Assembly (NCBI GenBank): GCA_003415625.1
Contig: PYIU01000002.1
Span: forward strand, 1,984,001 to 2,048,000
Reading direction: 5' to 3'
Origin: Aquanectria penicillioides
Taxonomy: Eukaryota; Ascomycota; Sordariomycetes; Hypocreales; Nectriaceae
DNA: 64,000 nucleotides
Below the pieces are notes generated by a model, which did not search any database, was not told the origin of the DNA, and saw only the letters and a program-made list of their open reading frames with translations. Below, in pieces: positions 12,451-25,100 of this stretch. The position numbers and the translations under genes were made by a program. Position 1 is the first letter of the stretch. Each line of letters begins with the position of its first letter.

Positions 12451-14529
12451 TTTAGGGTCCAGTCTCCTATACTCCTTAAAATCCTAAGTAAATACTGCTT
12501 CTCTATTATAGAGAATTTCCAAAAGGACACTTCTCTCTTCATTAATAAGAATCCTTTCTATTTAATCAATTACTTTCTAAAGTCTTTCTCTATATAGCCT
12601 CAATCCTTTAGCTATTTTAAAGAACTTAAGTATTAGAAGCTTTAAGTACTTAAACTTCTCTCTAAGGTCTCCTTTCACTTCCTCCTACCTCTTCTCCTTC
12701 CAATATAGATCCCCTTTAGAAATGGATCCATCCAATAAAATATTATCTCTAGAATATATTTTATTAGCTTTTCATTTATACATTATATTAACAAGTGCCA
12801 CCTCCTCTCTCTAATATATAGCCAACTGCAACTTCTCCTTTACTTTTATTACCTCTATATAATTAACCTTTAACTAATTTCTAACCATTAACTAAATTAC
12901 TGCTTCTACTAATGCCTTATCTAACCATTTAATTAACTGCTTATCATTATCTTCTTCTAGACCCTATAATTCTATTAATCTAAAAGAACTTTAGGAACTT
13001 ATCTTTAATTGCCTTAAGTAGTCTCTATACTCCTTAAGGCATCCTATCTAATATTCCTAGCAGCAGGCATAATAATCTTAATTAAGTTAAATTAATATTA
13101 TAGAAGCATTTCTCCTTTTAAAGATATATAATTAAATATAACTTTAGCAGCCCTAATAAAGGGCATTCCTAAAATAAAAGGAATAGAAATATATTCTCTT
13201 AAAGCAATATAGAATCTCTATACTATTTAAACATTTTTAAGAAATAGCTTAATATCCACTTCTTTATGCATTTAGATTCAATTATTAGAGTAAAATATAA
13301 TAGAAGCTTCTATAGGCTTTACTTTTAACTTACATTTTTATGCTATTTTATTAGAAATAATATTTCCTTTTAACCTAAAATCCACTAAAGCTTCCTAAAT
13401 TGTTCTATTAAGGTTACTTAACTTTACTTAAATTTTTAGCAGTTCTTAGCATTAGGCTAAAGTTCTTTAATGCTATTAATCTAAAACATTTATATAGACC
13501 ATTAAATGCATTTAATTAAACACAACTTTTCCCCCTTTAGTTATTACATAGCTAATATTAACTTTATTAATACTTCCCTAATCCTTAATAAGGTATTCTT
13601 TAGGCAATAGCATATAATAAGGTTTAGATTCCTCCTTAATCAATACACTATTAATACTATACTGCTTAGCAATACAGTTAAAGTACTCCTTTAAGAATAT
13701 TGCTTTTAGATCATTAATTGTAATTAGATTAGTAGCTTATTAAACCCATCTCTTTCCTAGCAAAGGTTTAGGTTTTACCTATTTAACTTCTTTTATTCCC
13801 TTTATATAATTAAAAACTATCTTTAAGATATTATTACCTAAAGGAGGGTTAAGGGTAATTAAATTCTTAATGGTTATTTAAACTTTTAATCCTATTACCT
13901 TTTTATAAACTTATCTCCTTATTTAAATAACCTTAAGCATTTAATTAAAAGCATTCTAATCCTTTTCTTTAAGGATAATATTAGCAATCTCCCTATCCTT
14001 AATAAGTTCCTTATTTATAACCCAAATAAAAGACCAAGTTCCCTTTTCCTCTTTTTAACTAGCTAATTCCTCTTTCAATTCTACTCTTATGCATTTTATA
14101 GCATTAGTTTCTAATATAATATTAGCAATAAAAGGGTTATTAATTAATTCTATAGCTTAATTATCAATAAGGATGCAATTAACTCTAGGTTCTTAGGTCT
14201 TCTTAAGGGAATTCCTATTAAGCATTAAGGAGCTATACTTTAGTTAGTTAATATACTTAAGGAAGTCTTTAATTAAACACTTCTCTTCCTTAGCAATCTG
14301 CCATTTCTATGCATTTAGCTTATCTACCATTATAACCTTAGCTTAGCTATAAATCTTAAAGGTAGGGAATTTTAGGATCCATAAAACAACCATTTTTCTT
14401 ACTCCTCCTTTAATAGCAAGCTTATATACTAGTTTTAAGGGTAGTAAGAGTTTTTATTGCCCTATTTAAATAAAGCTAGTATTGCTATTATAGTTTGCAA
14501 ACCCCCTCCTTCTATCTTCTATAAAAAGT

Positions 14530-14610
14530 AAGCAATAATTTAAAAAATGCCCTACTTCTATATAATAGAAGCATTTTAGATCCCTATTATAACTTGCATT
14601 AATATAGAAG
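14530..14610 (-). pseudogene. Gypsy-A gag zinc-knuckle remnant
   Basis: The minus-strand translation reads CFYYIEVGHFLNYC, a CCHC knuckle whose second Cys has become Tyr (G-to-A type change). Its position upstream of the RT fits gag. Confidence 0.55.
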
Positions 14611-15601
14611 TTATAATAGAAATATATATAATTAAATTCTTTTATTTAGTTAAGGTTATTCCTAACCAACAATAACAATCCTATTCTCAATCGATTAATC
14701 TCTTAGCGCATAATCCTCTTTAACTCCTGCAACTTATTTATAATATCTTAAGCTATATTAATTTATAGCTTCTCCATTCCTTTAGTAAGAAGACTTAACT
14801 CCCCTTTTAAGCTTTAGATAGGGTTAGGGAACTTAAGCTCTTAATGCTAGAGCTAATTTTAATAAGCAAAAGGTTTTTTGGTTTTCCTAAAATGTTTAAA
14901 GTTATTATCCTTCCCTCCTATCTAAAAGATCTAAATTTCTTTTTTAGCATTAAGGAAGTTTTTAATTAGCCTAATTATCTCCTTATACCTTATTGTTCTT
15001 AAGGTATTTAGGTATTTCCCTTTCTATCAGCAAACATTAATAATAATATTTTTCAATATAGTATTATAAATAGCCTAAGCCTATACTATAGAAGCCTTCT
15101 AGCCAATAGAATTTACTCTCCTACTAAATTAAACATACTTTATAAGCTACTAAAGGATAACTCTATACTCTATAGACTAAATTAAAGTTATATTTATTTA
15201 CTAGAGCTCATTTTTAGGTAGATCTAACTAATTTAAATCCTAATACTTAAAGGTTTCTAAAAGGTTCTACTTTATAGTAGGCCAATTATTGCCTTTTAAT
15301 AAGTTTATAATATCTTAAAACACTTTAAAGGTTATATAGTATATTAAAGCTTTGCCCTTTATACTATCTATAACTCCTTAGCTAATTATAAATCCATTAT
15401 ATAATCTAAGGAAATATATAATATTCCTTCTATTAAAAATCATATTAAGCAATTAAATAGAGGTAATAATTGCTTCTATTATTTTAGCCAGTATATTTAA
15501 TTTATTCTCTTTAGGAATATTAATATTAATAATACCAATTAACTTAAAAAGGATAGTTAAAGATTATTAACTATATTAACTCCCTTTACTTTTAATAGGG
15601 C

Positions 15602-16504
15602 TTAAGGGGTTTAACTGCATTCAATTAAATGTTCCCTTTATTTTCTTATCTAAAGGCACTAATAAATTATAGTTATTAGGATTCCCATAATAAATATTCC
15701 AATATATATATATAGAGGAGTATAGGCTAGCTGCCCAACTCCTAGGGTTATAAGTTGCAATAAAACAATATATATATATAATAAAAGAATAAAATAATAA
15801 AATAAATTAAAATATATACTAAAATAATTAAGAAAAGTAAAGAAAAGGGATAGTAGTATTATATTTAGTAAGGCTTTATCTTAATGAATTTAAACTGGCT
15901 TTTTAAAGTTAATAATAATAGGTAAAGTAGCTAATTAAAATAGTAGTAAGTATGTATATATACCCTTTAGCTAAAGTCTAAAGACTAGTAAGGATAATAA
16001 AAATTTCCTATTCTCTATAATTAATTAAGAATTAAGTAATCTTCTTCTTTCTCTTTTTTCTCCTTTCTTAATCCATAAACCAAGCTTTTGGCAGTCTTAA
16101 GTATGCTCTAATATTTAAAAGTATTTAATTAAATGCTTGCATATTATTTGCACTATTATTTCGCCTTATACACCTTTATGCTAATATATTGGCACTATAT
16201 TGGGTTATTGAATTTTTCTATATATCCGCCCTAACTATAGTAGTAGGTTTTCTTTTTCCAAAATGCAAACTTATATTAGTATCTCCACTTACTTTTAGTA
16301 TCATTTTTAATCCTAGCGCCCCCTATTTTCATAGAAGTAATAGGTTTTCTAATATCTAGGAATTCCCAGACCTTCACAATCGATTGTCCACCACTTCTTT
16401 AGGTTCTTAATAATAGCTCGAAAGTATTACTAAAGAGTCTAATCAAACACTTTAGTATCTTTTTAAATAACTTAAAGGCTTTTCCCTACTATAACCTCTA
16501 AATG
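15602..16504 (-). repeat. Gypsy-A leader/gag segment duplicated at 1-901
   Basis: This sequence aligns continuously with 1-901. In both copies it lies immediately inside the 5' LTR on the minus strand. The short minus-strand frame spanning 16452-16688 is LTR and leader read-through, not a gene. Confidence 0.75.
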
Positions 16505-16885
16505 TATTGATGGATAGGGACACTAGCCAAAACACATACCCCACCCAAAAGGGTATAGGGTAAGCAGGTTCAGTTAAAGACCGAATAGCCTTCTTAAGCA
16601 GCTGCAAATAACTTAAAAGAGTGTTAAAGCATTTAATCGAATGCTTTAGAGTATCCCTTAAAGAAAAAAAAGAAAGAAAATAGGGCAAAAAGTCATAAAT
16701 AAAGTAATATCATAAGGGGCTGCACTAGGACTTCAATAGGGTCCAAATGCAAGGAATTTAGAATTTCAAAAATAAAAATTAGTTAGAGAAAACTGCCTAT
16801 TTATTTCCTATATCTCTAAGGTCCCTTTTATCTTCCTGACCAACCTAATGACAGATTGATCCACATTACCCTAGACCCCAACTCA
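16505..16885. repeat. Gypsy-A LTR, copy 3 (5' LTR, 381 bp)
   Basis: It begins tattgatggatag and ends ccccaactca, with terminal CA preserved. It is the least mutated of the three copies (for example it retains tcgaatgc at 16637-16644). Confidence 0.88.
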
Positions 16886-16891
16886 CTAATA
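16886..16891. repeat. Target-site duplication of Gypsy-A, right
   Basis: The bases ctaata follow the LTR and match 4469-4474. Confidence 0.75.
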
Positions 16892-19800
16892 TTATAAATT
16901 TTAATCTTAAATTCTATAGCTATTTTCCTTATTTTATATAGTAAATACTTATTACAAATCTTAATTATATTTAATTTAGGGACAATACTATATATTTTTA
17001 ATAATAAAAAGAAATTTAAAAATCTTAAATTAGCTCTATTTAATAAAGTTATCTTTATTGGATTAAAGAACCTTTTAATCTTAGGATATAAAAATGTAGA
17101 AATTGAAGTTTAAAACCTATAAGGCAAAGCTTGTTTTCTTGTTTTAAGGTATATTGCTTATTGCCTATAAATTGGAATAAATCTAGTCTTATTAAGAAGA
17201 CTTTATTAATGTGGTTATTAATGGGATTAGAGAAATGGAGATAATATTCTAAGATATAGAAGTGGGCAAGCTTTATATAGATTGAAGATTGCCTACAATT
17301 AGTATATTTTAGATTATAAGCCTATTACTTAAGAATAAAGCTTATTTACAATAAATAAACCTTATTATAACTTATAGATGCTAAAATATTTACAATAAGC
17401 AGAAGCCATAAGATAGCACTGCCAATTGGGTCATTTAGGACCTAAAGCATTAAAATACTTAATTAACTATACTATTAGTGCAAAGATTAAAGGCCCGATA
17501 ATAGTTAAATGTAATGCTTATGGATTAAGCAAGATAAAACGCTAAAAGCATTGCGAACTATAAATATAAAGCTTGATTTCTAAAGAGTGAGTTTCTTTAG
17601 ACTTTTATGACTTTTAACCCAATATAATAAACCTTTCTTTATACGCTATTATAATAGATTATGCATTAGGAATATACTAGGACTACTACTTTAAAAATTG
17701 AAAAGAAGAATAATTATTATTAATGCTGCAAAACTTCACTTAAATATTAAAAACAAAATATAGAATCAAACTTCAAGTGATAGAAACAGATAATGAGCTT
17801 TGAAAGAGCAATCTAGTTTATGTATAGCTAGATTAAAGAGGAATAGTAGTAGAAGAAAGTGCCCCTTAAACACAGCAATAGAACAGATTAAAAGAACGTT
17901 TTAAGGGGGTAGTAAAAAAGAAAACAAAAGTTCTTGCAATTAAGAGTGGTCTACTAGCTAGACTATAGCTAGAGATAGTAAGAATAGCGGTATATCTACT
18001 AAACTAAACTTTAAAATAGGGACTTAAGTGGAAAACATTATACAAAAGCTTCTTTTTATTAATTTAAAGCTTAAATAAGGATTGCAAGCTGTGAATTACT
18101 TACCTTAAGACGATTGGTTGTAAATTATTTGTAATAACTAAAGACATTTAATTAAAGAAGAATTAACTTACATCTAGAATAAGCCTAAAGGCTTAAATAG
18201 GTTATCTTGTGGGATACAATTCCTAAAATCTCTTTTGCATTTAGAATCTAATTACTAATTAAGTGTATATAACTTAAGATATTATCTTTAATGAAGAAGA
18301 CCTCTTTTCGATAAGTAATGCTAAGATGAGAGAAACTGTGGGTAAAAAGACCCTTAAAGAAATATAAATATAAATGAAAGCTCTTCTTAATGCTAAATAG
18401 GTTAATTAAATGGATAATATTAGTTAACTATAAGATGAGCTTTAAACTACCGAAACGAGCCTTTAAAACATAATTAAAGACTTAAAAACTGGAAAGGAAA
18501 AGGATATAAACGAACTATAGATTAAAGATAAAAAATACACTTAACTATAGTTCAAACCCTTCCTAACTCTACTAAAAAGTCTAGCTTCTGCCTTTCTAGC
18601 TTTAGCAATAGAGCAAAAAGGAAAATACCTAATACCCCTAATATTAAATACTAGCTTATAGAGGGAATAGGTTAAGCTCTATTAAGCCTTCTTTGCGGGA
18701 ATGAAAGCTATACTATTTGGAAAATGCAGAAATACCGTTATAACTAAGGCAATGTATACTAGAATTAAATGTAGAAAGCGTAAACTAAGATATAAGCTGC
18801 AAAAGGACAAAATGAACCTTATTTAAAAGAAATAAGAACTCTATTAAAAGAACCTACTTTAGGTATTAAGTTTTTATAGAAATGTTTTTAGGCATAAGTT
18901 TGAGGCTATATTCCTGGAAGTAGAGAAAATATATTTAAAGAGTTATCAGTAAATGAAGTCTTAGATTAAAATACTAAGGAGTAAAATCAAGTTTTACAAC
19001 TTATAACTTATTGACTATATATAGGTTTATATATATAAGTTCAATAAATATAGATACTTATAGAAATGCAAAGCTAGATTTGTTATTTAAGGAGATTAAT
19101 AGCAAAAGGTAAGTTCTAAAGAAATATATACTGCTATACTAGCAGGAAAATCGTTTAGAACCCTACTTGCAATTACAATAAGGTTCGATCTTAAGATACT
19201 ATAATTTAATGCAATAAATGCATTTATAAATGCAAAACTGCTAATAGATATATTTATAAGACCTCTACTAGGATATAAAGAGGGCAAAAATAAAGGCTAA
19301 GTGCTATTACTTAAGAAAGCACTTTATGGATTGAGAATTGCATCTTTTTTATAGTAAATAAAGCTTGAAATAACATTATAAAACATTAGTTTTAAACCAA
19401 TCCCTTACGAACTGTGCTGCTATAATAGAAGTGGAGTTCTTATCTTCTTTTATATAGATAATATTATAATAATATATGCCAAAAGATATAAACAAATTGC
19501 AAATAAAGCAATTATAGGTTTAAAGTCAAAATACAAACTGACCGGCGGAGGCAAGCTGCAGTGGTTTCTTAGGATAGAGATTATCTAAAAATAAAGTTAG
19601 AAATTAATCTAGATAACTTAAAACTTATACTTAAAGAAGATTTATGAATTATGCACTTTAGATAAAGGAAACACAACTCTAATGGAGAAAATGGAACTCT
19701 TTTTAAATAAGCAAGTTGCTAGATAAAGTACAATAAATTGGTATAAATAAATGATCGGCTCAATCCTTTATATAGCAGTTATCACTTAATTAAATATTGC

Positions 19801-20400
19801 ATTTATTATATTACATCTCATAAGATTTATAATAAATCTAGGGGAACTATACATAAAGGCAGTAAACTAAGTATTGTGTTATCTTTATATAACTCATTTC
19901 CTTACTTTATAGCTTAAAGGCAGAGATAACTTCTTAATATATAATAATGCATCTTTTGCTAATAATATATTAGATTGGAAAAGTTTATAAGCATATATAA
20001 TAAAACTTTTTAGTGGATTAATTAAATAGCATGCAAATAAATAAAATATAGTTATAACATTAACTATAGAGGCAGAACTGCTTGCTCTCTTTTAAGCTAT
20101 AAAGGAAGGACTCTATTAATAGAGACTACTTATAGAACTTGAAATTAAGCTTTAGAATTCTGTTTTAAAACTTGTTTATAATAACTAATAGACGATTGGA
20201 CTTATCCAAAATCCTCTTAAGAAATTAAAGACTAAGCTTAAATATATTAATATATATAATTATTAGCTAAGGCAATTTATAATAGCAAGAACAATCTCCA
20301 TTTTATATAAATAAAGTATAAAATTAATAGCTAATAGTTTAATAAAGCTATTATAAGGCAAAACCTTTCTTAAGAGCTAAAAATAACTTAAACTTATAGA
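16890..20400 (+). pseudogene. Copia-B pol remnant (protease, integrase, RT, RNase H)
   Basis: The plus-strand polyprotein is readable through RIP stops. The protease reads LNSIAIF (the degenerate DSGA position), then FKNLKLALFNKVIF and ILGYKNVEIEV. The GAG-pre-integrase is CQLGHLGPKALKYL. Integrase has ETDNEL, ESAP and IGYLVGYNS. RT has FRTLLAITIRFDLK (about 19,150-19,195), RPLLGYKEG, LLKKALYGLR and FYIDNIIIIYA. RNase H has SILYIAVI, NIAFIILHLIRF and EAELLALF. The domain order protease-integrase-RT-RNase H is diagnostic for copia rather than gypsy. The frame is broken tens of times. Confidence 0.8.
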
Positions 20401-20973
20401 CTTAATAAAATGCATTTAAATATAATAAAGTTAAGATTTATAAGAACATATAATTAAGGAAATACTAAAAGGCTTATAGCTTTAACATTTAATATCATAA
20501 AAATAGCAAAGGAATAAAGTATTAATACAATAAAATTTATTGATTTAACGCTATTATAGTGGCTACTAGCCGAAAGGCAAAATAATAAAATAAGCTGCAA
20601 AACGGTAAAATAAACTTTAAAATAATTTTAATTATTTTATTTACTGAAGATAAGGGTTTTTAGTAGATAGGAAGGTGCCTGCAGTGCACCTACTTAATAT
20701 AACTTTAATGGTAATGCATTGCTTATTCTTTTTCTATAATATAAAAATTAATTTTATAGTTTAAAATGTAAAAATAAAATACTAAATTAAACTCTTACTT
20801 TTTTCTTAATATTATTGCCTTAAATATAATCCAAGAAAAATAATGCTATAGGGAGGGCGGCAGAAGGGCTATTTTGCAATTTAAATTAGCAAAATGAACT
20901 ATAAAACAGTAAAATAAAGTGCAAAATAACAATATAAATACACTTATATAGGGCGGCAGCAGCCATTAGGGTT

Positions 20974-20992
20974 GCAGCGCTTATAGCGCTGC
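20974..20992. repeat. Perfect hairpin inverted repeat, 7-bp arms, 5-nt loop
   Basis: The sequence gcagcgc, loop ttata, gcgctgc lies inside the GC-richer island of Copia-B. It has kept CpG sites that most of the surrounding DNA has lost. Confidence 0.7.
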
Positions 20993-21463
20993 CTTAGGGC
21001 GCTAGAGTGCTTTTAGCACTTGCTATCACTTTAGCCTGTAAGGGCCAATAATAGATAGGCAAGGCAGGGCACTAGCCGCTGCCAGGAGGCATTATATAAA
21101 GCAAAACTATTAAATAAAGCTTAAAAATCAATTTGGAAATACTTATAGTTTAGCGGCATACTTGGCTGCAGCAGAAAGTTCTTCTGCTTGAGCTATGCAA
21201 GCAGCTTGGGCCTGCATACAACCCTACTGTTAATTTATACCGCTAAAATAAAGTTAATAATGTATAACTCGGTTTTAAGCTGCAAAATAACTTATAGTAG
21301 GGGCAATAGGGAGTTGGCAGGGAGGGGGGATAGCTTATTAAATGAATTATTACTATTATAAGTAGTTAGCAAGAAAAGAGCTGCAAAACCCAAAAATAAA
21401 CTGCAAAATTTAATTTTAAATTATAAAATTTAATTCCAAACTGCAAAATCAACTTACAATATA

Positions 21464-21509
21464 GTATATGTGTATATATGTGTGTGTGTATATATATATA
21501 TATATGTGT
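21464..21509. repeat. TG/TA microsatellite
   Basis: Alternating tatatgtg and tatata units run for about 45 bp in the 3' region of Copia-B. Confidence 0.8.
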
Positions 21510-21955
21510 CTGCTAGGATAACTACAGTCAGTATGCATAAGTTAAAGACTAAAAATACCATAAAGATGCATATATAAAATTATATTAGAGCTAAAGAAAG
21601 AAGAAAGAAAAGAAGTTTAAAATAAAGGAATAAATCGCTTTATTTATAGGTAAGGATCCTTCTATAGAGACAAAAAGTAAGATTAAAGTAAAGTGATTTA
21701 AAGAACGCTTTCTATTGTGATTTATAACCATTCTATTATTCCTATTTACTAAATGGATAGCATTTATAAAGTAATTGAAAATGCCTGCATGCAATAATAA
21801 ACACTAAGCAAATAATACTAATAAAAATGCAATAAATATAAAAATAAAATAGGAGCGCAAGATGAAGATAGAAAGCTATAAATAAGGTGTAGAATTGATA
21901 AATAAACGGTAAATAAGAAATATATTAGATCTGCCTTTAGCAAATCTAGGGGGTA

Positions 21956-22179
21956 TATTAAACCTGAGGTATTCTGTATATAGGGAAATACTAGGACGCA
22001 TTTTGGATTATAGAAATGAAGCTTGGAATGATTGGATGAAGGTTATGTGAATATAATGTAGCTCTATTAGGTCTAGTGTAACCTGACCTCTCTTTTAGAG
22101 CCTGAGCGATAAAGCAAGGCTAGGAGAGACAAGAAGAAAATAAGAATATATACAATTATACAACTGGTTTGGTTCAATA
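21956..22179 (+). repeat. Copia-B 3' LTR (224 bp)
   Basis: It starts tattaaacctgagg and ends tggttcaata. It matches 2975-3198 in full and is preceded by a purine-rich tract. Confidence 0.88.
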
Positions 22180-22184
22180 GCTAT
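22180..22184. repeat. Target-site duplication of Copia-B, right
   Basis: The bases gctat directly follow the 3' LTR and are identical to 2970-2974. Confidence 0.8.
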
Positions 22185-25100
22185 TTTAGCCTTAAGGCAT
22201 TTAGAAAGCTAGTATTTAATGCTAAAAATATATTAATAATTAAAACTAAGTGTATTAACTATATGCATTGCACTATAGTATATATAAAATAGGTAATATT
22301 GCATAAGCCTCTATAATATATATCTTTATACCTATTTTAATATATCTATTAAAACCTTTAAGACTTTCTATAGAATTATAATAGAATAAAATAGCTTTTA
22401 ATAATTAAGGATAAATATATAAAGATACTATATGTATTCCCTTTATTAAATAAGGAATATAATATAATATTTAATGCTTTAGTATACTTTAAGAAATAGA
22501 TTAAAAGATAATTTAGCCTTTTAATCTATAAAATTAGGCAAAATAATAAAAAGGCTATAATTACTATATAAGGGTTTATAGAATATTAGACTTAAGCGCG
22601 CAATAAAGGCATTATTTTTAAGCTTGCTTTGCCTTATATTTATAAGCCAAATAGACTAGCAAAATAAGTAGAATAAAAGCTAATAGTACACTTAATTAAA
22701 ATAACAAATAGAGCAAACCTACTATAGAACCTATAGTTAGAAACCACAATATATATAGTATTTTTATATAATATAAGCCTATATTAATTATTAAGCATAA
22801 AAATGCTAATAGAGATACTAAAAAGTTAATTCTAAAATAATGCTTGCCTTTAAATAAAGAAGCTTATAATAGATCTATACTTTAATTAAAATAAAATCTA
22901 TATATATAGATATAAAGTATATTTATTAAATAGGGATAGAAAGGCAAAAAGGGATAAAAGACTATTTAAGACAAGCCCTAAGGGATATATTAAATACTTA
23001 ATTAAATACTCTACTAGCAATCTATATTAAATATAGATACTTTAGCTTAAATAGGTAATTATTATATATAATGTTATATTTAATAAGTATACATTCTATA
23101 AGGAAGAAGCTTAAAAGCAAAAGATTTTAGTTAATAAATTAAGCTCTTTAGTAAAATACCTTTAGATTATAGACTAAAAGGAAAAAGTAAAACTTACTTT
23201 CCTTAAGTTAATTACAGTAAAAGATAAACTATTTAAAATAGAAACAATAAAGAGTTTAGACTTAAGGGTAAATGTATAGAAAAGCATAAAATATTAAATA
23301 GTAAAGCTTATTAAATATAAAATTAATTAAATAGCTTATAAACTTTAAACTCTTTATTAAATACTAAAAATTAAATTAATATATAAAAATATATTAATAG
23401 AACCTTAATAGAAAGTTTACTTTAATGATCTAAAATATAGATATATAAAATAAAAGGTATTAAATCTTTATTTATAGAAATAGGATTTAATAAAATAAAA
23501 AACCCTAAAAGTAATCCCTTAATAATAACTAAAATAAAAAGCATAAAGCTAGTTATAATATACAGCTTAAAAAGTAAATAATAAATAAAAGCCTATTATA
23601 GATTTAATAGAAAGAGCAAATAAAATAGAGAAAGACTTAACCTTAAATAAAAACCCAGTAATACTGCTGCTAGAAGCTAGCAAATCCTAGATTTAAGGCA
23701 GCAATACAATTAATAGAAAAAGGGGAAAAGCAAGTAAAGAATTAATATAACTAATATATAGCAATAAATGCATTAAGGAAAGATAAAATACTAAATATAT
23801 ATAAGATTAAGGCATTCTTTAGAAACACTACCCTAATAGGCATTTAAATAATGCATTTTAAGATGCCCTATTGATAGAAATTTAGTTTAATTAACTACTT
23901 TAAGATAGTTAAAATAAAAGGAGCTATTAAATAGTATTTACTATAATAATAGCGGCCTATTTATAAGAAAATAATATATAGATAAAGGCTATAATAATAG
24001 GCTTAAAGATATACTAATAAGACCTTTTAAGCCTATTACTATAAAACTGGAAAGAGATATAAAATTATTTACTCTATAATAAATTTATTAAGGCAATAAA
24101 AAGAGAGATTTAAACCTTAAGAGAGAAAGGGACCTAAATTGAAATTAAGCTCTTAAAGGTAAGATCCAAACCGCTACCGCTAAAGTAGGTATTCACCTAT
24201 AAGTTTAATAGCGCTAGTTACCTAAATAAATGCAAAATATAGATATATATATGCAGTAACCTATAGAAAAGCTTAACAATTAAGAGTACCTATATAGCTA
24301 CACTTATAGTATATACTTTCTGTATATTAATAGCTTTAGCAATACAATTCAATCTAGAACTTCTATAATTTAACATTAAGAATGCATTTCTTAATGCAAT
24401 AAAAAGTAAGTATAGAATACTAATAATATATAAGCTATTAAATGGATTTAAGCAATAGAGTAAGTGCATAAAATTGCATAAAGCATTATATAGTCTTAAG
24501 GACTTACTATAACTTTAGTTTTAAGAATTAAAAATAACTTTTATTAAATTTAAGCTTAAATAGTATAAGGAAAAGCTATATTTATTCTATTCTATTAATT
24601 AAAAGCTCTTTTTAATATTCTTTATAGATAATATTATTATTGCTTTTTATAAGGATAATATAGGTATAGCTAATATACTAATTAATAGCTTAAAATAAGT
24701 ATATAAACTATATAAATAAGGTAAGGTTAAGTATTTCCTTAAAGTGCAAATTATCTATAATTGCTTTAAGAGATAGATCTTCTTTAACTATAAGGCATAT
24801 ATTAATAAAGTTGCCTATAAGTTCAAAATATTAGAATAAAGCTTATTCCTATTAATACTAATTCTAGAAATAGAGCTATAAAAGCATAAAGATTAAACAA
24901 TTAAGCAAAAGATTAAAAAGTATTAAAAAAAGGTAAGATTATTACTTTATATAGCAATTATAATTCAACCTAATATTGCCTTTATAGTAAGCAAACTCTT
25001 ATAGTTCTTAATTAACCTAAAAACTAAGCATTAAAATATAGTAAATTAAGCTCTTTACTACCTTTATACAATAAGTAAGTTTGCCATTTAATATAGAAGG

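Larger units (their letters stand above)
4475..16885 (-). mobile_element. Gypsy-A LTR retrotransposon, 12.4 kb, RIP-decayed, nested in Copia-B
   Basis: A Ty3/gypsy (Metaviridae-type) element coded on the minus strand, with 381-bp LTRs at 4475-4855 (3') and 16505-16885 (5') and a flanking duplication ctaata. Minus-strand domains run from high to low coordinates: zinc-knuckle gag remnant (about 14,530-14,600, CFYYIEVGHF), reverse transcriptase (about 11,880-12,450, with FLNNIAIKG for the xLDD box), RNase H (about 11,330-11,520, NASKEGWGVVLMQ), integrase (about 9,990-10,560, with NGLIKG and EVEVP) and an integrase C-terminal block (AIGDLVL, LGPYRIANAF, about 9,690-9,960). A purine-rich stretch (ttagggaggg on the minus strand) abuts the 3' LTR. 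At 12.4 kb it is long for the family. The excess is the 4856-9650 segment, which contains an additional frame described separately. Confidence 0.85.
20460..21955. other. Non-coding 3' region of Copia-B with repeated 'ctgcaaaa' units and a GC-richer island
   Basis: This is the region between RNase H and the 3' LTR. It carries many scattered copies of a short unit of the form (c/a)tgcaaaat or gcaaaac followed by aaaataaa (about 20,590, 20,910, 20,925, 21,100, 21,280, 21,380, 21,400, 21,440). A GC-richer island at about 20,945-21,090 contains the inverted repeat gcagcgc-ttata-gcgctgc (20974-20992). A TG/TA microsatellite lies at about 21,464-21,509. I see no coding frame. Confidence 0.55.
2975..22179 (+). 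mobile_element. Copia-B LTR retrotransposon, RIP-decayed, interrupted by Gypsy-A
   Basis: A Ty1/copia (Pseudoviridae-type) element on the plus strand with 224-bp LTRs at 2975-3198 and 21956-22179. A gag-like frame lies at about 3300-4468, with a late block reading NMPKQIERQ and KKLKKQTAQ. It is cut at 4474 and the polyprotein resumes at about 16,890 after the Gypsy-A insertion. Domains then follow in order: protease (about 16,890-17,330), GAG-pre-integrase (CQLGHLGPKAL, about 17,420), integrase (about 17,580-18,290, with GCKLF, IGYLVGYNS and DIIFNEED), reverse transcriptase (about 19,100-19,620, with FRTLLAI, ALYGLR and FYIDNIII for the YVDD box) and RNase H (about 19,930-20,400, with EAELLALF). 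Stops are nearly all TAA/TAG. A purine-rich tract (ctaggggg) precedes the 3' LTR. The element is certainly inactive. Confidence 0.85.

Noticed and set aside
19096..19287. Minus-strand frame of 63 codons
   Set aside because: It is antisense to the Copia-B reverse transcriptase remnant.
21591..21794. Minus-strand frame of 67 codons in the AT-rich block
   Set aside because: It lies in decayed non-coding DNA of Copia-B and has low complexity.
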